The notes under the pieces were generated by a model. The model was given only the letters and a program-made list of their open reading frames with translations, was not told the origin of the DNA and ran no database searches. This document shows positions 26,869 through 37,131 of a stretch of DNA of 64,000 bases, in pieces. Origin of the DNA: Bosea sp. 29B (GTDB lineage Bacteria > Pseudomonadota > Alphaproteobacteria > Rhizobiales > Beijerinckiaceae). Every line of letters starts with the position of its first letter. The first letter of the stretch is position 1. The stretch covers positions 5,375,402-5,439,401 of the forward strand of contig NZ_LR733817.1 of assembly GCF_902506165.1 (NCBI RefSeq), written 5' to 3'. The position numbers and the translations under genes were made by a program.

Positions 26869-27420
26869 ATGCTCACATACATCGCCATCGCCGTGCTCGC
26901 CCTCGTCGCCGGCGTCCTCATTGTCGCCGCCCGCAAGCCCGATGTTTTCCAGGTCAGCCGTTCCGCGACGATCCGGGCGACGCCCGAGCGCATCTTCGCT
27001 CTGCTCGCGGACTTCCAGGAATGGGGCGCCTGGTCGCCCTATGAGAAGAAGGATCCGGCGATGACGCGCAGCTTCAGGGGCGCGACCTCCGGCGTCGGCG
27101 CCATCTACGCCTTCGACGGCAACAAGCAGGCCGGCACCGGCGAACTTACGATCGTCGAGGTCCAGGCACCGACCAAGCTCGCCGTCACGCTCGACATGAC
27201 CAAGCCCATGGCCTGCCACAACCTGATCACCTTCAGCCTCACCCCGGCAGAGGGCGGCACGCTGGTGACCTGGCACATGCAGGGCGCCTGCCCGTTCATG
27301 GGCAAGGTCATGGGCACGATCTTCAACATGGACCGCATGGTCGGCGGTGATTTCGAGAAGGGCCTCTCTGCGCTCAAGCAGGCCACGGAACGCCCGCAGC
27401 TGGTTGCTGCCGCGGCCTGA
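26869..27420 (+). CDS. SRPBCC (START-like, polyketide cyclase-type) protein with membrane anchor
   Basis: A 183-residue protein: an N-terminal hydrophobic helix (about 2-22), then a SRPBCC ligand-binding domain (SRSATIRATPERIFALLADFQEWGAWSPYE, about residues 31-60) running to about 175. An AGGAGAG ribosome binding site precedes the ATG at 26869. Such domains bind small hydrophobic ligands; the ligand is unknown. Probably co-transcribed with DoxX-like and DUF1579 genes. Confidence 0.88.
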   Translation: MLTYIAIAVLALVAGVLIVAARKPDVFQVSRSATIRATPERIFALLADFQEWGAWSPYEKKDPAMTRSFRGATSGVGAIYAFDGNKQAGTGELTIVEVQAPTKLAVTLDMTKPMACHNLITFSLTPAEGGTLVTWHMQGACPFMGKVMGTIFNMDRMVGGDFEKGLSALKQATERPQLVAAAA

Positions 27421-27473
27421 CCGCAGCGCATTCGACAGTCGATCGCAAAGAAGCACGCAAAGGAGGAACTGCC

Positions 27474-28010
27474 ATGACCAACGCCGCAGAACGCGACAAG
27501 ACCCAGGCCAACGACATGAGCGGCTGCATGCCGGCCAAGCCCCAGGCGGAGCATGAATGGCTCCACCAGTTCGTCGGCGAATGGACTTATGAGGCCGAGT
27601 GCCTGATGGGCCCGGACCAGCCGCCGATGAAGTCTTCGGGCACGCAATCCTTCTCGTCTTTCGGCGGGCTCTGGCTCGTCGGCGACGGCACCGGCCAGAT
27701 GCCGGACGGCAGCCCTGCCGTAACCCGGATGACTCTGGGCTACGATCCGCAGAAGGAGCGCTATGTCGGCTCCTTCATCGGCTCGATGATGGGCAATCTC
27801 TGGGTCTATACCGGCACGCGCGACGCTGCCGGCAAAGTGCTGACGCTCGACACGGAAGGCCCCGACTTCACCAAGCCCGGCAAGATCACGGCCTACCAGG
27901 ACATCCTCGAGATCAAGAGCCCGGACCATCACATCCTGTCTTCGCAGACAAAGGGCGAGAATGGCGAATGGGTCCAGTTCATGACGGCGCATTACCGCCG
28001 GGTGAAGTAA
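27474..28010 (+). CDS. DUF1579 family protein
   Basis: A 178-residue protein of the DUF1579 family. It has HEWLHQFVGEWTYEAEC (about 25-41), GTQSFSSFGGLWLVGDG, and MTLGYDPQKERYVGSFIGSMM. The fold is lipocalin-like; function unknown. DUF1579 genes recur beside ECF-sigma, DGPF, VOC and SRPBCC genes. An AAGGAGG ribosome binding site precedes the ATG. Last gene of the accessory block before trpG. Confidence 0.88.
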   Translation: MTNAAERDKTQANDMSGCMPAKPQAEHEWLHQFVGEWTYEAECLMGPDQPPMKSSGTQSFSSFGGLWLVGDGTGQMPDGSPAVTRMTLGYDPQKERYVGSFIGSMMGNLWVYTGTRDAAGKVLTLDTEGPDFTKPGKITAYQDILEIKSPDHHILSSQTKGENGEWVQFMTAHYRRVK

Positions 28011-28041
28011 CCCCGTTCGTCGATACCGACGACAATCTTTC

Positions 28042-28072
28042 GAGGGTGCGGAGCGACCAGCTCCGCGCCCTC
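28042..28072 (+). terminator. Strong stem-loop between DUF1579 and trpG
   Basis: GAGGGTGCGGAGC and GCTCCGCGCCCTC pair over 13 bp (one G-T wobble) around a 5-nt loop, 32 bases after the DUF1579 stop. There is no T-run behind it, so it is a candidate terminator or processing site, not a proven one. It would insulate trpG from the accessory cluster. Confidence 0.55.
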
Positions 28073-28144
28073 ATGCTTGACCGGCACGCGGGTTCGGGGG
28101 CATGTGCAAGCCCTAAGAAACTGGGTTGGGACGGCCCCAAGACG

Positions 28145-28762
28145 ATGCGCATCCTGCTGATCGACAATTACGACAGCTTCACCTGGAACCTGGTCCACCT
28201 GATCGGCGGGCTCGGTGCGCAGGTCGACGTGCGCCGCAACGATACGCTCTCCGTCGATGACGCCCTCGCCGGCGACCACGATGCGATCGTGCTCTCGCCC
28301 GGCCCCTGCACCCCGAACGAAGCTGGCATCTGCCTCGACCTCGTCCGCCGGGGCGCCGACCGGAAGCCGATCTTCGGCGTCTGCCTCGGCCTGCAGGCGA
28401 TCGGCCAGGTCTTCGGCGGCGAGGTCGTGCGCGCGCCTTTACCGATGCACGGCAAGGTCTCGACCATCACGCACCGGGCCCGCGGCCTGTTCCACGGCAT
28501 CAACGGCCCGCTCGAAGCGACGCGCTATCATTCGCTGGTCGTCCGGCGCGAGACTTGCCCGACTGAGCTCTCGATCGAAGCCGAATCCGGCGACGGCATG
28601 ATCATGGCGCTGTCGCATCGCGACCTGCCGGTCCACGGCGTGCAGTTCCATCCCGAGAGCATCGCCTCGGAGCATGGCGCGACGATCCTGCGCAATTTCC
28701 TCGATCTCGCCGAGCGATGGTCGCGCCAGAACGCCAAAGCCGCCCTTTCCGCGACAGCCTGA
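28145..28762 (+). CDS. trpG: Anthranilate synthase component II (glutamine amidotransferase)
   Basis: Supplies ammonia from glutamine to TrpE. It is 205 residues, with [12 protein letters not shown] at the start, the nucleophile elbow [10 protein letters not shown] (about 78-87), and the catalytic His/Glu in VQFHPESI (about 170-177). I chose the ATG at 28145; an in-frame ATG at 28073 would add 24 non-homologous residues. PabA-type dual use cannot be excluded. It precedes trpD by 14 bases. Confidence 0.95.
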   Translation: MRILLIDNYDSFTWNLVHLIGGLGAQVDVRRNDTLSVDDALAGDHDAIVLSPGPCTPNEAGICLDLVRRGADRKPIFGVCLGLQAIGQVFGGEVVRAPLPMHGKVSTITHRARGLFHGINGPLEATRYHSLVVRRETCPTELSIEAESGDGMIMALSHRDLPVHGVQFHPESIASEHGATILRNFLDLAERWSRQNAKAALSATA

Positions 28763-28776
28763 TCGATCGAGTTCCC

Positions 28777-29790
28777 ATGGACGACTTCAAACCCTTCATC
28801 GCCAAGGTCGCGACCGGCGCCTCGCTGTCACGCGAGGAGGCTAGAGACGCCTTCGAATCGATGCTCTCCGGCGAGGTGACGAACGCGCAGGCCGCCGCCT
28901 TCCTGATGGCGCTGCGCGTGCGCGGCGAGACCACCGAGGAGATCGCCGGCGCCGTCACCGCCATGCGCGCCCGCATGCTCACCGTCGAGGCCCCGGCCGA
29001 CGCGATCGACATTGTCGGCACGGGCGGCGATGCCTCCGGTTCCTACAATGTCTCGACGCTGGCTTCGATCATCGTCGCGGCCTGCGGCGTGCCGGTGGCC
29101 AAGCACGGCAACCGCGCGGCGTCCTCGCGCTCCGGCGCCGCCGACGTGCTGACCGCGCTCGGCGTCAAGGTCGGGCTGGAACCGGCCGGCACCGAGCGCT
29201 GCATCGCCGAAGCCGGCGTCGGCTTCATGTTCGCGCCGACCCACCACGCCTCGATGCGCCATGTCGCGCCGGTGCGCACCGAGCTCGGCACCCGCACCAT
29301 CTTCAACCTCGTCGGCCCGCTCTCGAACCCGGCCGGCGTCAAGCGGCAATTGATCGGCGCCTTCTCCGAGACCTGGCTGGAGCCGATGGTCAAGGTGCTG
29401 CAATCGTTGGGCTCGACGACGGTCTGGGCCGTGCACGGCTCCGACGGGCTCGACGAGATCACCACAACCGGCCCGACCCGCGTCGTCGCGCTGAAGGATG
29501 GCAGGATCAAGAGCTTCAACATCGCGCCCGAAGATGTCGGCATCGCCCGCGCCAAGCCTGAGGACCTGCGCGGCGGCGAGCCGGCGCAGAATGCGCAGGC
29601 GCTGCAGGACGTGCTCGGTGGGGCGAAAAGCGCTTTCCGTGACATCGCCGCCTTCAATGCCGCCGCGGCGCTCGCCGTCGCCGGCAAGGCCGCCACGCTC
29701 GGCGAGGGGCTGGCGCAAGCCTATGCGGTGCTGGACAATGGCAAGGCCAAGGCGGCGCTCGCGACCCTGGTCGCTAGCTCCAATGCGTGA
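28777..29790 (+). CDS. trpD: Anthranilate phosphoribosyltransferase
   Basis: Joins anthranilate to PRPP in the second step of tryptophan synthesis. It is 337 residues, full length. The PRPP-binding loop [14 protein letters not shown] is at about 80-93, followed by [17 protein letters not shown] (about 109-125) and the metal-binding region. I chose the ATG at 28777 ([11 protein letters not shown]). It lies between trpG and trpC with short gaps. Confidence 0.97.
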   Translation: MDDFKPFIAKVATGASLSREEARDAFESMLSGEVTNAQAAAFLMALRVRGETTEEIAGAVTAMRARMLTVEAPADAIDIVGTGGDASGSYNVSTLASIIVAACGVPVAKHGNRAASSRSGAADVLTALGVKVGLEPAGTERCIAEAGVGFMFAPTHHASMRHVAPVRTELGTRTIFNLVGPLSNPAGVKRQLIGAFSETWLEPMVKVLQSLGSTTVWAVHGSDGLDEITTTGPTRVVALKDGRIKSFNIAPEDVGIARAKPEDLRGGEPAQNAQALQDVLGGAKSAFRDIAAFNAAAALAVAGKAATLGEGLAQAYAVLDNGKAKAALATLVASSNA

Positions 29791-29798
29791 GGCTGCCC

Positions 29799-30611
29799 AT
29801 GTCCGATATCCTCAGGCGGATCGAGGCCTATAAGCGCGAGGAGATCGCGGCTGCCCGCGCCGCGGTGCCCCAGGCCGAGATCGAGAAGCGCGCCGCGGCT
29901 ATGCCCGCGCCGCGTGACTTCATCGGTGCGCTCGAAGCCAAGCACCGCGCCGGCGGCCCGGCTTTGATCGCCGAAATCAAGAAGGCCTCGCCGTCCAAGG
30001 GCCTGATCCGCGCCGATTTCGACCCGCCCGCACTGGCCAGGGCCTATGCCGAAGGCGGCGCCGCCTGCCTCTCGGTGCTGACCGACACGCCCTCCTTCCA
30101 GGGCCGGCCGGAATATCTCGGCGAGGCGCGCGCCGCTTCCGGCCTGCCCGGCCTGCGCAAGGACTTCATGTTCGAGCCCTATCAGGTCTTCGAAGCCAGG
30201 AGCTGGGGCGCCGACTGTATCCTGATCATCATGGCCTCGCTCGATGACACGGCCGCGCGCGAGCTCAACGCTACCGCCAAGGCGCTCGGCATGGCCGCGC
30301 TCGCCGAGGTCCATGACGAAGCCGAACTTGAGCGCGCGCTCAAGCTCGACACCAGGCTGGTCGGCATCAACAACCGCGACCTGCGCAGCTTCGAGCTCAA
30401 CCTCGCCGTCACCGAGCGCCTGGCGCCGCGCGTGCCGAAGGACCGCCTGCTGGTCGGCGAAAGTGGCATCTTCACGCATGCTGACATCGCCCGCCTGCAG
30501 GCTTGCGGCGTCGACACCTTCCTCGTCGGCGAGAGCCTGATGCGGCAGGCGGACGTGGCGGCTGCAACGCGCGAGCTTCTGACAGGCAAGGCCACCGAGG
30601 CGGCAGCGTGA
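29799..30611 (+). CDS. trpC: Indole-3-glycerol phosphate synthase
   Basis: Closes the indole ring in tryptophan synthesis. It is a 270-residue monofunctional TIM barrel, not fused to TrpF. The motif [15 protein letters not shown] (catalytic Lys, about 56-70), FMFEPYQV, and GINNRDL are present. Start ATG at 29799, eight bases after trpD. Its stop overlaps the GTG start of moaC as GTGA. Confidence 0.97.
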   Translation: MSDILRRIEAYKREEIAAARAAVPQAEIEKRAAAMPAPRDFIGALEAKHRAGGPALIAEIKKASPSKGLIRADFDPPALARAYAEGGAACLSVLTDTPSFQGRPEYLGEARAASGLPGLRKDFMFEPYQVFEARSWGADCILIIMASLDDTAARELNATAKALGMAALAEVHDEAELERALKLDTRLVGINNRDLRSFELNLAVTERLAPRVPKDRLLVGESGIFTHADIARLQACGVDTFLVGESLMRQADVAAATRELLTGKATEAAA

Positions 30612-31090
30612 GCCGCCTGACCCATCTCGACCAGAAGGGCGAAGCCCATATGGTCGATGTCGGCGACAAGGCCGAGACTGTCCGGGTCGCCGTCGCCGAA
30701 GGCCATGTGGTGATGCAGCAGGAAACACTCGCCATCGTCCGCGATGGCGAGGCCAAGAAAGGCGATGTGCTCGGCACTGCCCGCCTCGCCGGCATCATGG
30801 CCGCCAAACGCGCCCATGAGCTGATTCCGCTCTGCCATCCGCTGCTCTTGAGCAAGATTTCCGTTGACCTCACGATCGACGAGGGCCTGCCGGGCGTACG
30901 CGTGCGCGCCGAGGTCAAGCTCACCGGCAAGACCGGTGTCGAGATGGAAGCGCTGACCGCCGTCAGCGTCGCCTGCCTCACTGTCTACGACATGGTGAAG
31001 GCGGTCGATCGCGCCATGCATATCGAAGGTATCCGACTCGTGCATAAATCCGGTGGCAAGTCCGGAACCTACGAGATCGCAGGACCATAG
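30608..31090 (+). CDS. moaC: Cyclic pyranopterin monophosphate synthase MoaC
   Basis: Second step of molybdenum cofactor synthesis, making cPMP with MoaA. It is 160 residues from a GTG start overlapping the trpC stop (GTGA), which implies coupling. The motifs [17 protein letters not shown] (about 70-86) and [15 protein letters not shown] (about 110-124) are diagnostic. Linkage of trpC-moaC-moeA-lexA is common in rhizobia. Confidence 0.97.
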   Translation: MSRLTHLDQKGEAHMVDVGDKAETVRVAVAEGHVVMQQETLAIVRDGEAKKGDVLGTARLAGIMAAKRAHELIPLCHPLLLSKISVDLTIDEGLPGVRVRAEVKLTGKTGVEMEALTAVSVACLTVYDMVKAVDRAMHIEGIRLVHKSGGKSGTYEIAGP

Positions 31091-31092
31091 GC

Positions 31093-32304
31093 ATGAGCCT
31101 CACCCCCGTCCCGGTCGCGCTCAAGGCGCTGCTCGACAGCGTGCCCGGTCCGACTAAGGCCGAGACGCTGCCGCTGGCACACTGCGCCGGCCGCGTGCTG
31201 GCCGGGGATGTCGCCGCGCTCAGAACCCAACCGCCCTTCGCCAATTCGGCCATGGACGGCTATGCCGCCCGCGCCGCCGATCTCGAGCCGGGCAAGGAGC
31301 TCAAGGTCATCGGTGAATCCGCCGCCGGCCGTGGCTTTCCCAGCCCGGTCGGCCCGGGCGAGACGGTGCGCATATTCACCGGCGCGCCCATCCCCGATGG
31401 CGCTGACGCGATCCTGATCCAGGAGCATGCCGAAGGCGTCGGCAGCCCGGTCATCCGCGTCACCAGTCCGGCGAACAAAGGCCAGTTCATCCGCCCGGCC
31501 GGGCTCGATTTCGAGACCGGCGAGATCCTGCTGAAGGCCGGCCGCCGGCTCGACAGCGCTGCGCTCGGCCTCGCCGCCGCTGCGGGGCATCCAACCCTGT
31601 CCGTCCGCCGCAAGCCGCTGGTCGCGATCCTCGCTACCGGCGACGAGCTCGTCCTGCCCGGCGAGCCGGTCGGTCCCGACCAGATCGTCGCCTCCAACAG
31701 CTTCGCGCTCGCCGCGCTGATCGAGCAGGCCGGCGGCACGGCGCTCGACCTCGGCATCGCCCGCGACAACCATCCCGACCTCGCCAACAAGATCGACGCG
31801 GCACGCAAGGCGTCCGCCGACGTGCTGATCACGCTGGGCGGCGCCTCGGTTGGCGAGCACGATCTCGTCCAGGCGGCGCTGAAGGCTCAGGGCATGGAAC
31901 TCGGCTTCTGGAAGATCGCGATGCGCCCGGGCAAGCCGATGATGATGGGCCGGCTCGGACCGATGGTCGCGCTCGGCCTGCCCGGAAACCCGGTCTCCTC
32001 GATCGTCTGCGGCCATCTCTTCGCGATGCCGCTGGTCGAAGCCCTGCTCGGCATCGCCGAGCCCGAGCGCGATCGCAGCGAAGCCGCCATCCTCGCCGTC
32101 GATCTGCCGGCCAATGACGAGCGCCAGGACTATCTGCGCGCCACTGTCGAGACCATCGATGGCGAGCGGCGGGTCAGGCCCTTCGCCAAGCAGGATTCCT
32201 CGATGCTGGCGAACCTGTCGCGCGCCGAAGCCCTGGTGATCCGCCCGGCCTTTGCCGAAGCGGCCAAAGCGGGCGATCCCTGCCGGATCATCCGGTTGCG
32301 CTAG
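31093..32304 (+). CDS. moeA: Molybdopterin molybdenumtransferase MoeA
   Basis: Inserts molybdate into adenylated molybdopterin. It is 403 residues, with the MoeA N-terminal domain (NSAMDGYAARAADL, about 54-67; GAPIPDGADAIL) and the MogA-like domain (ILATGDELVLPGEP, GGASVGEHD, LPGNPVSS). It starts two bases after moaC. A palindromic repeat block follows the stop. Confidence 0.96.
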   Translation: MSLTPVPVALKALLDSVPGPTKAETLPLAHCAGRVLAGDVAALRTQPPFANSAMDGYAARAADLEPGKELKVIGESAAGRGFPSPVGPGETVRIFTGAPIPDGADAILIQEHAEGVGSPVIRVTSPANKGQFIRPAGLDFETGEILLKAGRRLDSAALGLAAAAGHPTLSVRRKPLVAILATGDELVLPGEPVGPDQIVASNSFALAALIEQAGGTALDLGIARDNHPDLANKIDAARKASADVLITLGGASVGEHDLVQAALKAQGMELGFWKIAMRPGKPMMMGRLGPMVALGLPGNPVSSIVCGHLFAMPLVEALLGIAEPERDRSEAAILAVDLPANDERQDYLRATVETIDGERRVRPFAKQDSSMLANLSRAEALVIRPAFAEAAKAGDPCRIIRLR

Positions 32305-32329
32305 CCAGAGTTCCAATCCTCACACCTTG

Positions 32330-32440
32330 TCATTCCGGACAAGCCGCGTCAGCGGCGCCGATCCGGGATCCATTCCGGAACCTCATTCGGAAAGGCTCCG
32401 GAATGGATCCCGGGTCTCCCATTCGGTCGCCCGGGATGAC
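32330..32440. repeat. Palindromic repeat pair, A-type, between moeA and lexA
   Basis: Two inverted copies of a unit beginning TCATTCCGG / TCATCCCGGG face each other: the left copy (from 32330) contains ATCCGGGATCCATTCCGGA and the right copy TCCGGAATGGATCCCGGGT. The unit resembles the A units at 18868-18907 and 19042-19082. It lies just upstream of the lexA SOS boxes and after moeA, so it may terminate the trp-moa transcript. Confidence 0.7.
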
Positions 32441-32482
32441 AACGCTCTGGAAGCATGCGTTCTGCTCGGGCAATCCCTTGCG

Positions 32483-32521
32483 GAACACAAAGCGAACAGC
32501 TATGGTGTTCGTGCTTTGTTT
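32483..32521 (+). promoter_or_regulatory. SOS (LexA) boxes upstream of lexA
   Basis: GAAC-N7-GAAC (32483-32497) is a perfect alphaproteobacterial SOS box read on the opposite strand (GTTC-N7-GTTC). A second, degenerate box GTTC-N7-GTTT is at 32507-32521 on the plus strand. They lie 56 and 32 bases before the lexA ATG, so LexA probably represses itself here. Confidence 0.8.
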
Positions 32522-32553
32522 CGATTCTAGCCCGAGAGGCGAGCGGCGCGACC

Positions 32554-33288
32554 ATGCTGACACGCAAACAGTTCGAACTGCTTCGCTTCATCCATGAGCG
32601 CCTGCGCGAATCCGGCGTGCCGCCCTCCTTCGACGAGATGAAGGATGCGCTCGACCTGCGCTCCAAGTCGGGCATTCATCGCCTGATCATGGCGCTGGAG
32701 GAGCGCGGCTTCATTCGCCGGCTTCCGAACCGGGCCCGCGCCCTCGAAGTCATCAAGATGCCGGACGGCATCGGCGGACCGCAGGCGCAGCGCGGCCGCT
32801 TCAGCCCCTCCATTGTCCAGGGCGGCCTTGGCCAGACCCCGCCTGCCCCCGCCCCGGCAGCCACTCTGGCAAAGCCGCGCCCGGCTGCTGAAGAGAACGG
32901 GCGTTCGACGGTTTCCATTCCCGTCATGGGCCGCATCGCTGCCGGCACGCCGATCTCGGCGATACAGGATCGCAGCCATAGCGTTACGATGCCGGCCGAC
33001 ATGCTCGGCGGCGGCGAGCATTACGCCCTCGAAGTCCGCGGCGATTCGATGATCGAAGCCGGCATCCTCGACGGCGACACCGTCGTGATCCGCAAGCAGG
33101 ACACCGCCAATACTGGCGACATCATCGTCGCCCTGATCGACGACGAGGAAGCGACGCTGAAGCGGCTGCGCAAGCGCGGCTCCTCGATCGCGCTCGAGGC
33201 CGCCAACCCCGCCTACGAGACGCGCGTGCTCGGGCCCGACCGGGTCAAGATCCAGGGCCGGCTCGTCAACCTGATGCGGCGCTACTGA
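32554..33288 (+). CDS. lexA: LexA repressor
   Basis: SOS-response repressor and self-cleaving peptidase. It is 244 residues, with an N-terminal winged helix ([23 protein letters not shown]; residues 4-26), a Pro/Ala-rich linker (about 95-120), the Ala-Gly cleavage site in GRIAAGTP (about 128-135), catalytic Ser in GDSMIEAG, and catalytic Lys in EATLKRL. I chose the ATG at 32554, just after the SOS boxes. It is convergent with comEC and their stops overlap by seven bases. Confidence 0.97.
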   Translation: MLTRKQFELLRFIHERLRESGVPPSFDEMKDALDLRSKSGIHRLIMALEERGFIRRLPNRARALEVIKMPDGIGGPQAQRGRFSPSIVQGGLGQTPPAPAPAATLAKPRPAAEENGRSTVSIPVMGRIAAGTPISAIQDRSHSVTMPADMLGGGEHYALEVRGDSMIEAGILDGDTVVIRKQDTANTGDIIVALIDDEEATLKRLRKRGSSIALEAANPAYETRVLGPDRVKIQGRLVNLMRRY

Positions 33289-35543
33289 AGCGCCTCGGCA
33301 TCCTGTGCCGACTCCGCAGCTGCTGCGGCAGTTGCCGGAGCAGGTGTTGATTCGGGCGCTGGCCTCGGTTCCGGTCGCGCCCGGGTCCATGGACGCAGGC
33401 GCGTGACCTCGTCGGCCGTATAGGCGCGCCAGCCGCCACCAGCCGCGTGATAGGCGGTGGCGCCGTCGCGGATGAGCGCGCTGCGGTCGATCAGGCGGGC
33501 AGCGCAAGGGGCTGTCCAATAAAGTGACGTCACCACGAGGTCGGCGCGCTGGCAGTCTTCGACCAAGGCAATGCGGTCGCGCGTATAGGCGACGCTGCGC
33601 CCGTCCGGCAGGCGGATGATGCAGCCGCGCGCATCGCAAGCGGCGCCATTGCGCAGCGCCGCATCGTCAGGCGCGCGCGAATCGCCGTCGGCATGCAGCC
33701 ATTGCGTCAGCACGAAGCGGCTCGGCTTGCCGGCCAGCACCATCTTCCCCTCCTGCCCCCGCACCAGCACGCCCGAGCCGTCACGCTCGATCAGGATGTC
33801 GGGCCGTGACGGAGCCGAGGCCAGCGCCAGCCCGCCGACCAAGGGCAGCGCGGCAAGGAAGCGCAGCGCCGTCGTCCACAAGGTCAGCCAGAGCAGCGAC
33901 AGCGAGAACAGGATCAGGGCGGTCGAGCCGAAAGCAGGCAGCACTACGGTCGAGCGGTCGATGCCGGCGACCCAATGGGCAAGCTGGAGCACATAGCCGG
34001 AGGCCCAGCCCATCAGCGCCCAGGCCGGCCAGTCGAGCCCGAACGGATAGGCGAGCACGCCGAAGACCGCGGCGGGCATCACGATCAGCGAGACGAAGGG
34101 CAGCGCCAGCGCATTGCCGAGCAGGCCGAACGGGTTGAAGGTCTGGAAATGGTAGACGCCATAAGGCGCCGTCGCCGCGGTCGCGACCATGGTGGTCGTC
34201 AGAATGCCGACGGCCGAGAGCCAGAGCGGCCGCAGGGGCCAGGGCCATGCGGCGGCCGCGGCATCGGGCACCCGCTCCTGCCAGCGCTCGGCAAAAGCGA
34301 TCAGCGCCGCGACCGCACCGAAAGACATCTGGAAGCTCGGCCCGAGTAGCGCCTCCGGCTCGCGCAGCAGCACGATGATCGCGGACAGAGCGAGGTTGCG
34401 CATGGAGAGTGCCGGCCTGTCGACCAGGATCGCCCCCAGCATGACCAGCGTCATGATCAGCGAGCGCTCGGTCGCGACATCGGCGCCGGAGAAAATGCAA
34501 TAGGCGGTGGCGCCGAGCATGGCGGCGAGCGCCGCGAGCTTCTTCACCGGCCAGTGCAGCGCCGCCGTCTGCGACAGCGCGAGCAAGGCCCGCACCAGCC
34601 AGAAGATCGTGCCGGCAGCGAGCACCATATGCAGGCCGGAGATCGAGACGATGTGGTAGATGCCGGCGGCGCGCAGGTCGTTGTTGGTCGCCTCGCTGAT
34701 CAGCCCGCGCTTGCCGGTGACGAGGGCCGCCGCCATCGCTCCCGCCTGCCCGCCGCCGCTGGTCGCGATGCGCTCGGTCAGCGCGTTGCGGGCCTGGTCG
34801 ATCGCGACCGCCAGGGCGAGCCGGCGCGGCATCGGGATCGGGGCCGGTGTGAGCGCGATCTTGCCGGCGATGTTGCCGACGGCGCCGACACCCTGGAAGA
34901 AGGCATCGCGGGCAAAGTCGTAGCCGCCGGGGCGCGCCGGGCCTGGCGGCGGCAACAGGCGAGCGGTCGCGCTGATATGGTCGCCGGGCTTCAGCGTCGT
35001 CACCGGCGTGGTGACGCGCACCCGCCGAGGCCGCTGCCCGGGATCGACGCCCGGCAGGTCCGTGACCTGGATGACGATGCGCACGCCCTTCTCGCGCTGT
35101 TCCAGTGCCTCGACGAATCCGGTGAGCTTGCCGACATGATTGCGGGCGAGCGCCGGCGCCGCGATGTTTGCCGTCCGCCAGGTCGCGGCCGCAAAGCCGG
35201 CAAAGGCTGCCGCGATCGCGATACAGACCGCCATGACGGCGCGGCGCCGGCGCATCAGCAACGCGGCGAACGCAGACAGCACCAGCCCGGCCAGGGGCGC
35301 GGCCAGCCCCGGCTCGCGATCGGCCAGGAAGTAGAACAGCACACCGGCGCCCATGCAGACCGGCAGCCAGTTGAACAGGCGGCGGCGCTCCACCTCGGTT
35401 TCGAGTGCTCTACGGAAGCGGCCGCCCCAATCGGGCAGGACAGCAGATAGTGGCTGGGAAAAATGGGCGACGCGTCGCAAGCGCGCAGGCAGAGCCAGCA
35501 CGTCCACCCTGCTACGGCGCTGTTCTGGCCCGTAGGAGAGCAT
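33282..35543 (-). CDS. comEC: ComEC/Rec2-family DNA uptake channel protein
   Basis: Inner-membrane protein for single-stranded DNA import. It is 753 residues, with an N-terminal DUF4131-type membrane/OB region (about 50-260) and the Competence domain (about 290-560) containing [18 protein letters not shown] and [13 protein letters not shown]. The C-terminal soluble part shows no HxHxDH motif, so a metallo-beta-lactamase domain is absent or degenerate. It ends in a Pro/Ala-rich tail. I chose the ATG at 35543 (MLSYGPEQ), preceded by GGGGGA; the longer frame overlaps the gltX promoter. Divergent from gltX. Confidence 0.9.
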   Translation of the reverse strand: MLSYGPEQRRSRVDVLALPARLRRVAHFSQPLSAVLPDWGGRFRRALETEVERRRLFNWLPVCMGAGVLFYFLADREPGLAAPLAGLVLSAFAALLMRRRRAVMAVCIAIAAAFAGFAAATWRTANIAAPALARNHVGKLTGFVEALEQREKGVRIVIQVTDLPGVDPGQRPRRVRVTTPVTTLKPGDHISATARLLPPPGPARPGGYDFARDAFFQGVGAVGNIAGKIALTPAPIPMPRRLALAVAIDQARNALTERIATSGGGQAGAMAAALVTGKRGLISEATNNDLRAAGIYHIVSISGLHMVLAAGTIFWLVRALLALSQTAALHWPVKKLAALAAMLGATAYCIFSGADVATERSLIMTLVMLGAILVDRPALSMRNLALSAIIVLLREPEALLGPSFQMSFGAVAALIAFAERWQERVPDAAAAAWPWPLRPLWLSAVGILTTTMVATAATAPYGVYHFQTFNPFGLLGNALALPFVSLIVMPAAVFGVLAYPFGLDWPAWALMGWASGYVLQLAHWVAGIDRSTVVLPAFGSTALILFSLSLLWLTLWTTALRFLAALPLVGGLALASAPSRPDILIERDGSGVLVRGQEGKMVLAGKPSRFVLTQWLHADGDSRAPDDAALRNGAACDARGCIIRLPDGRSVAYTRDRIALVEDCQRADLVVTSLYWTAPCAARLIDRSALIRDGATAYHAAGGGWRAYTADEVTRLRPWTRARPEPRPAPESTPAPATAAAAAESAQDAEALQ

Positions 35544-35712
35544 CAGTCCCCCGTCGCGGCCGCGCGATGATCGTGCCCCCTCCCCGCAGGAGGCTCTTAA
35601 CGGCAGCCGGCAAGCCATGTTACAGCGGCGGCGCCGGATGTCAGCCCCGGCCGAGGCCCGTATCCCAATCGCCCTCGCCTCACGCTTACCCGTTCCGCCG
35701 GAGCCTCCCTTC

Positions 35713-37131
35713 ATGAGTGACACGGTCGTCACGCGCTTCGCGCCGTCGCCTACCGGATTCCTGCACATTGGCGGCGCCCGAACTGCGCTGTTCAACTGGC
35801 TCTATGCCCGCCGTCATGGCGGCAAGATGCTGCTGCGCATCGAGGATACCGACCGCGAACGCTCGACAGAGGGCGCCATCGCCGCGATCCTCGACGGCCT
35901 CGCCTGGCTCGGCCTCGATTGGGACGGGCAGACGGTCTACCAGTTCCAGCGCGCCGCCCGCCATCGCGAGGTCGCCGAGCAGATGCTCGCCGCCGGCAAG
36001 GCCTATTACTGCTATGCGACGCCGCAGGAACTCGACGCGGAGCGCGAAGCGGCGCGCGCCGAGGGCAAGCAGTGGCGTTATGACGGACGCTGGCGCGACC
36101 GCGACCCGGCGACCGCGCCCGAAGGCGTCAAGCCGGTGATCCGCCTCAAGGCCGAGCAGACCGGTGAGACCGTGGTCGAGGACGAGGTCCAGGGCCGCGT
36201 CACCTGGCAGAACGAGAATCTCGACGATCTCGTGCTGCTGCGCTCGGACGGCAACCCGACCTATATGCTCGCCGTGGTCGTCGATGATCACGACATGGGT
36301 GTCACCCACATCATTCGCGGTTCGGACCACCTGACCAATGCCGCCCGCCAGACGCAGATCTACCAGGCGCTCGGCTGGACCGTGCCGAGCATGTCGCATA
36401 TCCCGCTGATCCACGGGGCGGACGGCGCCAAGCTGTCGAAGCGGCATGGCGCGCTCGGCATCGAGGCCTATCGCTCGATGGGTTATCTGCCGATCGCATT
36501 GCGCAACTACCTGCTGCGCCTCGGCTGGAGCCATGGTGACCAGGAGATCTTCTCTCCCGAAGAGATGATCTCGCTGTTCAACCTGTCCTCGATCGGCCGC
36601 TCGCCGGCCCGCTTCGACTACGCCAAGCTCGAGAACCTCAACGGCCTCTATATGCGCGAGTCCGCTGATCACGAATTGATGACGGCGCTGAAGGCGATCT
36701 GGTCGGAAATCGGCCCGCCGCGCGGCATCGGCACAGAGCCGTCTCCCGAGCTGGAGGCCAAGCTGATGGCGGCCATGCCCGGCCTGAAGGAACGCGCCAA
36801 GACGCTGATCGAGCTGATCGACAGCGCTTCCTATCTCTACGCCCAGCGCCCGCTGGCGCTCGAGCCCAAGGCGGCCGCCTTGCTCGACGAGGCTGCGCGC
36901 CAGCGTATGCCGAAACTGGCAGAAAAGCTCTCGGCGGTATCGGATTGGGCGCCGCCGCCGCTGGAGAGCGCGATCCGCGATTTCGCCGAGGAGAGCGGCG
37001 TCAAGCTCGGCCAGGTGGCGCAGCCCCTGCGCGCGGCGCTGACCGGCAAGACCACTTCGCCCGGCCTGTTCGACGTGATGGCGGTGCTCGGCCGCGACGA
37101 GGTGCTGGCGCGCCTCGCCGACGCGGCCTGA
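35713..37131 (+). CDS. gltX: Glutamate--tRNA ligase
   Basis: Charges tRNA-Glu. It is 472 residues, with the HIGH-type motif in [16 protein letters not shown] (about 10-25) and the KMSKS-type motif as KLSKRHG (about 240-246). Alphaproteobacteria often carry two GltX proteins, one misacylating tRNA-Gln; which this is cannot be told from sequence alone. I chose the ATG at 35713 because the Rossmann strand begins right after it. Confidence 0.96.
   Translation: MSDTVVTRFAPSPTGFLHIGGARTALFNWLYARRHGGKMLLRIEDTDRERSTEGAIAAILDGLAWLGLDWDGQTVYQFQRAARHREVAEQMLAAGKAYYCYATPQELDAEREAARAEGKQWRYDGRWRDRDPATAPEGVKPVIRLKAEQTGETVVEDEVQGRVTWQNENLDDLVLLRSDGNPTYMLAVVVDDHDMGVTHIIRGSDHLTNAARQTQIYQALGWTVPSMSHIPLIHGADGAKLSKRHGALGIEAYRSMGYLPIALRNYLLRLGWSHGDQEIFSPEEMISLFNLSSIGRSPARFDYAKLENLNGLYMRESADHELMTALKAIWSEIGPPRGIGTEPSPELEAKLMAAMPGLKERAKTLIELIDSASYLYAQRPLALEPKAAALLDEAARQRMPKLAEKLSAVSDWAPPPLESAIRDFAEESGVKLGQVAQPLRAALTGKTTSPGLFDVMAVLGRDEVLARLADAA

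Noticed and set aside
28073..28144. In-frame upstream ATG for trpG, or a Trp leader peptide
   Set aside because: The 24 extra residues do not resemble the family N-terminus; only one Trp codon is present and no stop precedes trpG, so it is not an attenuator peptide.
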